A DNA stretch of 64,000 nt, from positions 878,001 to 942,000 of the forward strand of contig JADPYG010000089.1 in assembly GCA_017654735.1 (NCBI GenBank). Reading direction: 5' to 3'. Source of the DNA: Vishniacozyma victoriae. Taxonomy: Eukaryota > Basidiomycota > Tremellomycetes > Tremellales > Bulleribasidiaceae. The position numbers and the translations under genes are program-made. Numbering within the stretch: the stretch's first letter is position 1; the number at the start of each line of letters is the position of its first letter. Below the pieces are notes generated by a model. That model ran no database searches, was not told the DNA's origin, and was given only the letters and a program-made list of their open reading frames with translations. Below are positions 10,784-21,908 of this stretch, piece after piece.

Positions 10784-12447
10784 CTAATTGGCAAAACAGT
10801 CGTAGTCGAAATTGATCTCTTGGATACGCTTCTTCCAAGCAGTCATCACGGTACCAAATGCGCACATTCCGTCTCTATTCCATTCACAGCCTTCGTAAGA
10901 ATCGTGGACAGGGACCACCGCATCGTTGACAATGAATCGAATCTGCTTGGTATCCTTGCATGATGAGCATTCGAGGACCTGGACCACGAGATGGGTACCG
11001 AAAGGAACAACCCGCGAAGCGGAGAATTGCCCCTCTGTCCGCTTCTGGAGGTCGAGTGGGCCGCCAGCGTATAGTGCCGTGAGATTCAGAGCCGTCAAAG
11101 TGTCGAGCACAACCACCTCATGTGTGGCATCGGCGTAGATGCTTTGATTGGTCGGGAAGTATGTGGATGATCCGGTAAAGGATTTGTTGTTGGCTGAATC
11201 GGACTCGTCAAGGGGGGTGTCGGATAAACGAGCGAGGAATTGCTGGAGGTAGCCTTTGCCTTGAGCGGCCGCAACTGGAGACCCAAAACCTTGGCTGTAG
11301 TAGAAACTCAAGGAGAATTGGTCTAATGATCAGCGCATATCTCATGTGATGATCCTACATTCAAAGTTCTTAAAATCCTCCTCGGTAAATAGCTCGCAGA
11401 ATGCGGAATAGCCCAAAGCGTCGGTCTCGTAGGCACAGAGCTGAAGCATGGCAACAGCATCACTTGGTAAGAATTGAATCCCCTGGACCTGTGAATTGAG
11501 TCGGTCCAAGGTAGAATTGAAGGCGTTCTGGGTGAAGGCAGCGGCGGCTGCTGATCCCTGATATCCTCTCGAATCAACGTTCGAGTTGGTACAGGTCTCG
11601 TATGGCGCGCCTGTGTTGTTGAGCCCGGGCGTCTCGATAACAATCTCTAGATTGTACGCTTCGATATACTCGGGTACCCCAAAGAAACCTGCAGCGAAAT
11701 TGAGAGCTGTCTTGACCATTCTGTCCTGAGACTCGGTAGTGAAGACAGGAAGCTGGCCATGTTCTGTGAAATTGTTCAAGAGGTACCCGTATTGCTGTCG
11801 AAACGCCACACCAAGTTCAAAGTTCTGGGATCGACCGAAGGGAGTCAGAAGTTCCGCACCGAGCTTGTAGGTCCACTTGTTGAGGAACTCCAATTCTCCC
11901 CAGGTGGTCAAGCCTTTTTCAGTAGCGTTGTGTAACTTGGCCGCGAATGCGGACGGCGGTGCACCAGATGTTGGATAACGCGCTCCATGGCGGTACAAGA
12001 GCTGAACCTGGGTGACTGAGCAATTCTCTGGTGCGAGCGGTGAAGCATCCGGCAGACCATACTGCGAGGAGGGCACAGAGTACCATGGCGCCAGATTACC
12101 CCAATATTTGAAAATCTCAAACCCGGTGTTGTTGCTCTTTGCACTTGCAACTAGCGGGAACGATGCGGCCGGTCCATGGTTGTAGGCATATGCCGGAGCA
12201 GTCTCAATTGCAGCAGACTCTTCCCCGGTAGGAGTAGGACCTGGATATCCGATGACTGACTCGTCGGGAAAGAGAGCTGTATTGGCTGAAGCTACGATGT
12301 AAGCCACTATCAAGCTTCCGACTCACTTCCTGTAGGAGGATATACATCAGAAGTGGTCGCACCAACCTCTGGTCCACCTGTCCATCGTCTCGCCGGTCCG
12401 GCGACGGCCAGTGCTGGTAAGACCGTCAATAGAGTAGCAAATCTCAT
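10784..12447 (-). CDS. Secreted histidine acid phosphatase (phytase-like)
   Basis: Histidine phosphatase branch 2 enzyme that would free phosphate from organic esters outside the cell or in the wall. Three exons. The N-terminus MRFATLLTVLPALAVAGPA is a signal peptide. The active-site signature is LLYRHGARYPT, with the nucleophile His and the phosphate-binding Arg pair. NRMV-type and SQDRMVKTALNFAAGFFG segments match the family, where the second Arg binds phosphate. The proton-donor region reads YADATHEVVVLDTLTALNL, so the usual His-Asp is His-Glu here. Many N-glycosylation sequons and several cysteines are visible, as expected for a secreted phosphatase. Total about 530 residues, somewhat longer than fungal phytases. 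The C-terminus ends NFDYDCFAN. The promoter carries two CACGTT cores, so phosphate control is likely (inference). Confidence 0.88.
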
Positions 12448-12489
12448 CGGAGTACTAGATGGAAACAAACATCATGTGTTTCCTACCCC

Positions 12490-12645
12490 TCCCTATATGT
12501 GAAACGGGCCACATGAGGCTAGCGGCGGTCGTTTCTAAATTTGGCATTGCGGATGCCTAAATAGAGTGACGTCGGTTCATTTACTGTTCATGCCGCAAAC
12601 GTGCGGCAGCGACTGGCGTGTTGTATTGATTGAACATGGAACGTG
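12490..12645 (-). promoter_or_regulatory. Acid phosphatase promoter with Pho4-like sites
   Basis: On the minus strand the sequence at 12592-12607 reads GCCGCACGTTTGCGGC, a palindrome containing GCACGTTT, the core bound by Pho4 in yeast PHO5-type promoters. A second CACGTT core lies at 12640-12645. They sit about 145-200 bp upstream of the start codon at 12447. A TATAT element lies near 12494-12498, about 50 bp upstream. The binding factor is inferred from the core and the gene's function. Confidence 0.5.
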
Positions 12646-13076
12646 TGACCAACACACTCCTTGCAAATCATGACGCCCGATAAGGGTCTCGAGCTCACGG
12701 CAGAGTCGATACCACTATTCTGACTCCGGTCAGCGGCGATGCCCGCCTTCAAGGTACTCGCTATCTTAATGGCCGAACCACACGTTGGGATCTAATCTTC
12801 CTCATTCTTCTTGCTTTGGTCGTCACTTTCAATGATCGGTGTCGGAGGGAGGGGAGGAAGGCAAAACAAATGCAAGAAGTTCTTGGCATTGGGCCGGATG
12901 TGTGGTGCCGGAACCACTTTCTCTTGTTCCTGTTCCTTCTCTTTCCCCTTCTCTTGCTCCCTCTCCCTCTCCCTCTCCCTCTCCATCTCTATCTCCTGTT
13001 TCTGTTCCTGTTTCTTCTCTCTCTCCCTTCCCAGCTCCTTGTCCGTCTCAGGGCTCACCTGGGAAGATCCAATGGA
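12646..13076. repeat. CTCCCT-type microsatellite and in-frame extension
   Basis: A pyrimidine repeat of CTCCCT and CTTCTCC units runs from about 12925 to 13030. On the minus strand it encodes an Arg/Glu-rich run (EREREREREQEK) in the same frame as the upstream acidic gene, beyond that gene's TAA stop at 13077. No intron that removes the TAA in phase was found, so it is treated as 3' UTR. The remaining part holds nothing recognised. Confidence 0.45.
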
Positions 13077-14264
13077 TTATTGTGTCGCAGTGAGATCGTC
13101 TCCACCACATCTGTATGATGTCGACGGAGAATATGGATCCAGTTCAATATCGCATTCGCTAATATCATCATCACTCTCCCCCTCCCCATCCTCATCGACT
13201 TGATCTGCATCATCGGAATCAATGTCGTTCCAGGCTCGAAATACCGAATTCCGCTTATCAAGTTCCTCCTTGTCCTTAGTACTCGATTGGGGGATTGGTC
13301 TGAAGAGTGATTTACTAGATCCATATTCGTCTTCATCTGAATCTGAAATGGAATCGGTGTCGTCCCATGCGTCATGATTGATCTTGGCTTGTTCATCCAA
13401 CTGACGTCCGAGTTCTTTCTGACATTTCTCCATAGATGGCTGTCGAAGATGAGGAAGATGATGAGGGTGTAGCCGATCGAGACCTATCTGTTCTAGCTTT
13501 TGCGAGTGCTGCCTCTCGATCTTCTAGTCTATCGTACATCCCTGCCCAGCTTATCGTGGCCTTGAGATGTTGCCGTTCTCGAGCGCAATATGGAGTAGAT
13601 GGACGTGGGGTGTCGCATGGATTGGGAGTTAAATCGTCCCTTGATGAAGAGGAGTACGTAGGTTCCATGCCCATATGAGCAGCAATGATATCTTCGACGT
13701 TATATTCTATTTCTTGGCCTACTTGTCAGTACGGCCTAACATACCAGAAGAAGACGCACCTCTAGGACCTAATTCAACGGTCCAGCCTTTTGGATTCTCC
13801 ATGAATTTCTTCATCAGTTCATCATCCCTCATCAACTCATTCAGCCTCCAACACCTCGAATCCTCCGATAAAGCAAGCGAGTAATCAATAACTCCAACTC
13901 TAGCCATCTCCTCAAGTACATCAGAGCTGTAAGGCGCATAGACGGGTGGTTTATTCGGTTGACCGGGGAAACGGTAGTATGGGTCGTATCGTGTTGGAGC
14001 CTGGGCGTTGAGTGCGCGAGAGATGTCGATTGAGAAGAGGCGCTCGAGAGAGCCGGGCACGACTTCTTTGGGAGTGGAGGAGTTTGGACTCGCTTTGCTT
14101 TTACCCTTGTCCTTGGAAGTTGGAGGCTTGTTCTTTGAAGGGTGAGTGCTGGTCTTCGGGGCATCGCTTGTGTCCTTATCCTTGTCTTTGGGATCGGGAG
14201 CCTCGCCATCCGTAGAGTCATTGTTGGTCTTGGTCGCCAGGGGCTGTCGATGCTGGTTGGACAT
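13077..14264 (-). CDS. Unknown acidic protein with apparent +1 frameshift
   Basis: Not recognised as a known family. The start MSNQHRQPLATKTNND at 14264 opens a Lys/Asp/Ser-rich tail, then a more ordered part: PGSLERLFSIDISRALNAQ, PTRYDPYYRFPGQPNKPPVY and YSSDVLEEMARVGVIDYSLA. One intron (donor GTGCGTC near 13758, AG near 13720) leads to EYNVEDIIAAHMGMEPTY and a helix ending EDREAALAKARTDR. After a Ser run the reading must move +1 near 13430 to enter the acidic end (ELGRQLDEQAK, FRAWNDIDSDDADQVDEDGE). No donor in the right phase was found there. A sequencing or assembly indel, a missed intron, or a true frameshift are all possible. If the frame is not changed the protein ends at about 13393. 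Confidence 0.5.
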
Positions 14265-14426
14265 TGTGGTGACGGGCGGGTGGTGTTACGAAGATGTGGC
14301 TTGTGTATCAGAGGATGGTAGGGTAGGGATGACGATCGTGGAGTCGGACACGTAGAGCACTTCTGGGAGCGTAGGAGGTGTGACGAAGGTGCAAGACGCG
14401 TGAAAGACGCAAGCAAGGATGGGTGT

Positions 14427-14572
14427 GTAGATGTAGATGTAGGAATGAGATAGGAGGAGATGTATGGGTCGTATTGACAAACGACGATTAGATGTAGTTG
14501 TAGATGTAGATGTAGGAATAAGATAGGAGGAGATGTACGGAATAGTCGTATTGACAAATGACGATTGAATGT
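14427..14572. repeat. Tandem duplication of 73 bp in divergent promoter
   Basis: Two near-identical units start at 14427 and 14500. Each begins GTAGATGTAGATGTAGGAAT, goes on with AGATAGGAGGAGATGTA and contains GTCGTATTGACAAA and CGACGATT or GACGATT. The units lie upstream of the minus-strand gene starting at 14264, in its 5' leader or promoter. The rest of 14265-15245 holds no supported gene. Confidence 0.7.
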
Positions 14573-15245
14573 AGATGCAGATCGTAAGAGTGAAGAATGT
14601 ACAAAGAGATTTAGTCCAGAGTCGTTATTATATGTGTATGAGAAAGGCGGGGATCGAGATCGAGAAGGGAGCCAACAGCCCAAACAGCGGAGAAAAGAGT
14701 GGGGCACGGGTAAGTAAGGTTGTAGATGTATAAGTCAACATATCAATGTTTGAAATGCGATGAGTTAAAAGAAAGTTGGGGTTGAAGGTTGGTTGGGTGA
14801 AACAGAATTTGATCTACCTTCTTACCGTATCCAGCATTCGAGATGAGGTCCGTACCTGTTCCTGTCCTCTTCACATCGTGTCCATGAGAATATGGTTGGT
14901 GGGGTTTAGGAGTAGCGGATGGTCATTCGATCATTCGTGATTGATGGTTGGGTTTTGGGTTCACAATTCTGACGGAAGTGCCGAAAGATTGTGTGGGGTA
15001 TGGAGTCGATGTTTCACCCTCTTTCTTCAACGCGTCCCATCCTTCCATCAAAGTGCCAATGTCATCGACCATCAGACTATCCCTTCACAATATCATTGGC
15101 AGTCGCTTCTAGAGCCTCGATGCCCTGTTGATGGGCAATTGAGAGAGACGAACAGCAGATTAAGTCGGATCCGGGGCACAATTTGTAAATCTCACGAGTC
15201 TAAGTAACTTTCTGACGTTGACGATTGATACGATCTCACATTGAC

Positions 15246-15290
15246 ACAGCAAGCTACAGCAAGCTACAGCAAGCTACAGCAAGCTACAGC
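15246..15290 (+). repeat. Tandem 10-mer abutting the ASC-1/Rqt4 start codon
   Basis: Four perfect copies of AAGCTACAGC (15251-15290) follow a half copy, and the ATG of the next gene starts one base later. Copy number could affect the 5' leader of that mRNA. Confidence 0.85.
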
Positions 15291-15291
15291 A

Positions 15292-16860
15292 ATGACGGCG
15301 AATACAAGACCAGGATGGGTTATAACGGACTTGATGGATGTTATTGGACTGGGTAAGTGACAAGCTACTGTCTGACTAATCACGAAAGGAGCTGATGAGC
15401 AGATAAGGAGACTGTGGAAACGTTGATTGCGCCTGATTTGGATAATTATACCTCGGAGCCTAGACTGAGATCGCATCTGCAGGTAAGTCTGACCCATCTC
15501 ATAATCGATGCTCTATAGACTCTGGAGTGTCTTTGCCTCTTGATTGTGGAAGATACATAGCGCGGGGGAAAGGCTGACGAGAGAGGATTTTCTTGGTCCA
15601 TCACCAAAAGCCAAAGCCTTCACCGACCGGTACCTATCGTTTCGATTCCCCTCCATAGCTTCATCCTCCCAATTCATTGCACCATCACAAGCAGGTCCCC
15701 ACCCAGAAAAACCAAAGAAACTCAGTCAACCCCCTTCTTTAAAAGGTCAACCGAGACCTCAAGGCCTCAACGTTGATGACCTCAATGCCCGTTTCGGCCA
15801 GGGTGGAAAGATATACCAGAAGAACAAAGAGGCAGATGATGCTTCATGGGCAGCTCCGATTGGTTCGAGGGGAGGGTCTGGATCGAATACACCCGGAAGG
15901 CCTGCTGGGGCTGTTACGTTTAACGAAGCTAAACCTAAGCGTGTGGAACCTTCTGCTGCGAGCAGTAGTGGCAAGGGGAAGGGGGTGGATAAGATCTGGG
16001 ATATGCCTCGTAGTAAGGAGGTTAGGAGGTTGGAAGGGATTATTGGTGATTTGAAGGGATTGCAGAATAGTGAGGGCAAGGTCCGGAAGGATGATAATCA
16101 TCAAGACTGTTTCTGTCAGGGTGCGTTCCCTTTGCTCTCATATCAGAGGTATTGAGGCTGACGATCAGCACGAAATCACCCTATATCCCACTATACCCCT
16201 CATTGCCCCCACTGCGGTCTAATCCTCTGCAGTATCCAGAAACCCCATCACCCCTGTCCATCATGCCAACGAACCCTACAAACCCCAGCTCAGCTCGCTC
16301 GATTAATCAATCAAGTTCAATCAGAGGTCGAAACACAGCTCGAGAAAGAACAATTGCAGCAAGAGCAGGAAGAACGTATACGACATGAACGAATCGCACA
16401 AGAATCAGGAGGGGGTTCGTTCCCTGTTCTCCATGGATCTTCACATCTCCCCACACCCGCTGCGGTCGATACTGGGCGTAAAGTCTTGACTATTGGTGGA
16501 AAGGGGAAAGGAAAAGGAAAACCACATGCGACCCTTACGACGACGTACTCCCGACCAACACCTGTTGCATCACGAGCTCCAACTCCTCCACCGACAGATA
16601 TTATCCCCCGCCCCAGATCACCTCCTCTAGATAACACGAGGGGAGACAAGGATTTACAAAAGACAATGGCGTGGAGGGATACGGAAGATCGACCGTGGGG
16701 TGATGTGAAACTCGTCAAGAGGGGTGGATGGAATTATGTCGAGAGGCCTGTGCTCGAATTGATGGAGGAGGACAAGATCGGAAGGAGAAGGAGGAAGGGG
16801 AGGGAGAATGCTGATAAGGGATTGGGAGTCGACGGGAAGAAGGTCGTCGGCGCTGCTTAG
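15292..16860 (+). CDS. RQT4: Activating signal cointegrator 1 / Rqt4-like zinc-finger protein
   Basis: Fungal ortholog-type protein of TRIP4/ASC-1 (Rqt4 in yeast), a subunit of the complex that works with a Slh1-type helicase to split collided ribosomes. The ATG at 15292 is directly after the tandem repeat. Exon 1 (MTANTRPGWVITDLMDVIGL) and exon 2 (DKETVETLIAPDLDNYTSEP) give the N-terminal helical CUE-like part, which ends LTREDFLGPSPKAKAFTDRY. A linker with a conserved NKEADDASW patch follows. The zf-C2HC5 domain is split by an intron after DDNHQDCFCQ and goes on with ARNHPIYHYTPHCPHCGLIL and KPHHPCPSC, with all Cys and His ligands visible. A Glu/Gln-rich coiled coil (QLEKEQLQQEQEERIRHER) follows. 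The C-terminal part is basic and disordered and carries ERPVLELMEEDK. About 450 residues. The domain order matches the family. Confidence 0.85.
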
Positions 16861-17163
16861 GTAAAACTTATATATTATCACACATACCATCAACAGAAGC
16901 GCCGTGTCGTCACGGATGTAGCATATCAAGCAGGATAGTGGATCAAGCATGAAGCTTGTTTGAGCCTGACTGCTCTGCCTCTTCTTGATCGCGAACCTGC
17001 ATTACGCTGATGATCCGTGGTAAGGGCGAGACGTCATCTTCCTAGCTCAAGTCATGTACAAATTCGGAGTGTCCCCGGTGATGAACCAAACAGAACGCAA
17101 GATCCGTCCACATCGCTATGCATATTTTTACTTCCCGTCCTCACTGTTCCGCTTCAAATGAAT
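16861..17163. other. Convergent intergenic region
   Basis: About 300 bp between the stop codons of RQT4 (+) and AAT1 (-). It probably holds both 3' UTRs. Nothing else is seen. Confidence 0.5.
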
Positions 17164-18978
<1,815 letters not shown>

Positions 18979-19915
18979 GGTGATTGGTGTAGTGTATGGA
19001 AATATGGAATCTGAGTAGTCGCTTTAACGGTTGTCCAATAGTCCAATAGTCCTCGATCCTCCCGGGTAAACGGCGACATCGGTCCGAAGTGTATACATGA
19101 CGTGGCTTTTTGCATTGACGCGTGGGTCTGTTTTTTCTGTTTTGCTCCCGTGGTCATGGTCCCCCCTTGCCCTTGGAAGAGAGCCAATCCTCACTGACCC
19201 CTTTCAACCATCTACTACTATCAACTATCTACCTTATAACAAAGCAATACTTGCAGTCTATATCGACAGCAATAGCATAACAGCACACCCCGATACATAT
19301 ACCACCAACCGATGAGAAAGTCCAAGTTACCTAATAGTGGCTATTTTGCACATAACAAGGGAGCAGCGTAAGTCTTCTTATCTTGTCACACGCACCCTTC
19401 TTTCCACCTCTTTGCCACAGTCAGCGTGTTTCACAGCCATGGCTGGTCGCATCTACACCCCTCTTCTATACCCTCTCCAGAATTCTACAACGGGAAACAG
19501 CGCTGACCACATGCTTTCTCCCTTATCTCCCACCCTCCCTTTGTTCAACTCGTCATCGCTTCACCCGCTTCTCCGTGTCTCACCTCGTTCCACCCAAACA
19601 GATACACAACTGGCTCTCGACTCCTCAGACTTCCACCATTGATTCTACTACTACTCGACAGCGGAGAGAAGCCGCCATAATTTGTCTCGTACGAAATCCA
19701 CCTATAAACGTTTGACCGTCTCACCGCGTCAAATTACACCATAATAATATTGCTCGCTATCGCTTTTCCTCACAAACACCTACCCTATGGGATAAATTAG
19801 TTCTCTACGTTAAGAAGATTTCACCTGGATTCTTCTCTCACATACCGACATCCATCTACATCTTATTATCCAAGCCTCTACTACTCTTCCCCTACCCGAT
19901 TAAAATACATTCAAG
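18979..19915. promoter_or_regulatory. Divergent promoter region AAT1 / unknown gene
   Basis: About 940 bp between outward-facing genes. The right part (19300-19915) is pyrimidine-rich, as expected of a long 5' leader. Short open frames there look like leader sequence, not genes. No clear RNA gene is seen. Confidence 0.4.
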
Positions 19916-21908
19916 ATGAACGCGCTTCGAACCCTCCCTATCCTCAACCGACCTTCTCGACCTACTTCTCCCGCTCCCTCCACGCCACAGGTCAACGCTA
20001 CCAACGCTGTTGGATCATCAGCAGCAGGCAACGCCCAAGTCAGGTCGCGCTCCCTATCGCGAAACTTGGCAGACAAAGTCGCCGGCATTCAGATCAATGG
20101 AGGTATGCCGCCACCCACTCCAGCAATGACTCCGCAACATACTGGCAAGAAGTCACCTTCGCCACCAAGCAGTCACCCACCTACACCTCGCAACGTAGCG
20201 TCGCCACTCCCTGGTCCTACCAATGGCGATATTGCTCCCCCTACCGCGTACATGGATGTCATTAGTACCAGGCTCAACGAGTCGGTCAACAAATCTACCG
20301 CTGGCATCGATTTCAAACAGAAGAAGGGAATCAAGAAGAACACCGGGTGGGGAGTAGGAGAGGCTGTGGTCAGGTAAGTTCAATTGCGCTATGTATGGTT
20401 GTAAGCTGACTAGTAGGGAACTACCATCTCCACCCCACGACGCGTACCTGATCCGAGCTATCCTCCGCACTGCTGTCAGGTCCATGTCGATCTACACCAG
20501 CCGATTGGAATCCCTACTCCTACCCGCTCTGACCGACCCTACCTTCGTCCAGCCACTCAACCTTCACGCAGCCACTGCCAACCCTCTCAACCCCGCCCAG
20601 ACCTACGCGCTCAGCATCGCTCATGCCGCTTGGGAGACCTGCGAAGTCCTAGAGCAGATGTTGGAGACTGGTCAATGGCCCAAATTTGTTGCCGATACCC
20701 TTCGACCGACAATGGACAAGTTCGACTTGATTGTCGGTAAAGTCATTCATCCCATGTTGACTGCTTTCAAGCGGGACCTACTCGCTTCCCTTACCCGAAA
20801 CGATGGCATCTCGCCTCCTAGCGGTAAAGTCGTTGGTCTACCCAGCGTACCTGTTCCCAACATGGGATCTCCACCTATTCCCGCAAACAAAGAATATGGT
20901 TCCAACAAGATCACCAAAGAACCTTCCGAACGTGGGCAGGTCCGACAGCTCGCTGTTCCACTCTGTTTCCAGCATTTCGCTTCGCGAGTTGATGCTGGTC
21001 GGAAAGTTCTCGAGATGATTGCTGGACCATGCCAGGATGATGGAGAAGGATGGATCACTGGCGTACTCGTACCAGTCATTTGGAAGGGTATCTGTACTGC
21101 TGTCCACAAAGATCTCGCTGGCGGTGCTCGACCTCCCTCGCCCGCTGCCGTTTCGAAAGCGCTCCAGAGTGTCGGCAAGGAGAAGGACTCGCTTCCTACT
21201 GTTGTCCACTCGCCATCCCTCGGAGGCGTCACTGCAAAGTTGACCAGCTCGTTATCGATCCTCCCTTCTCGATCCGCTTCCCGACCGCCTTCGCCTACTC
21301 GAGGGATGAAGTACGATACTCGAACCCTCGCTTTGATCGCTCTCGAAGGCTTGATCAAGCGAATGCTCGGCAATCTCGTTCCTCCACCCTCTGGTGAACC
21401 AGTCACTGAAGAAAACATCACCGAACACCTTGCCCGAGAGGCATTGCATGAAGCTCTCGAATCATTGGAATCATTACGCATCGTCTCATCTGCGATGTGT
21501 TCGCCATCACCTTCCGCTCGGATGCTATCCGCCCTCCGCAGGGTCCGAGATGAAGTAGACGATGTCAACGAAGAGGCTCTGGACGACGCTATTGAAGACA
21601 TGAACTCTGTCATACTCTTTACCATGCTCATCAACCAAGCCAACACTGTCCTCCCATCCGATATCCGCTTGAAAGCACCTCACGAGACATTCGGCAGGGG
21701 AGCTGCGGAATACGACCGAATCGTCATGAATGGATTCTCGACAGCCGAAGAGTGGGCTAAAAGGGTAGCAGTAGGTATCAAGTCTGATATCGAGAGGGTG
21801 ATGGGTGAGATCAAGGAGCATGGGTGTGGTGATGGAGTAGGAGCGGAATGGGTCAGGTGTCTTGCTTTGGCACTTGATGCTAGGGCTCAGATTAGGGTTT
21901 CAACTTGA
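19916..21908 (+). CDS. Unknown conserved-looking protein with disordered N-terminus
   Basis: No family recognised. One intron, near 20374-20417, splits the gene; exon 2 is a long uninterrupted frame. The start MNALRTLPILNRPSRPTS opens about 150 residues of Pro/Ser-rich sequence, with KKSPSPPSSHPPTPRN, and then a basic KQKKGIKKNTGWGVGEAVVR. The rest, about 500 residues, is largely helical: AYLIRAILRTAVRSMSIYTS, AWETCEVLEQMLETGQWPKF, LAVPLCFQHFASRVDAGRKV, LIALEGLIKRMLGNLVPPPS, EALHEALESLESLRIVSSAM and AEEWAKRVAVGIKSDIERVM. There is no signal peptide or membrane helix. Codon use is strongly biased toward C-ending codons, as in a well expressed gene. It may be an armadillo-like or other helical scaffold, but this is only a guess. 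Confidence 0.75.

Noticed and set aside
13841..14707. A 288-codon minus-strand frame overlapping the start of the acidic gene
   Set aside because: It is out of frame with the supported exon, rich in Ser, Pro and Arg from repeat translation, and contains the 73-bp promoter repeats.
20747..21646. A 299-codon open frame on the minus strand
   Set aside because: It is the shadow of the long exon of the gene at 19916-21908; codon bias of the real gene keeps the opposite strand open.
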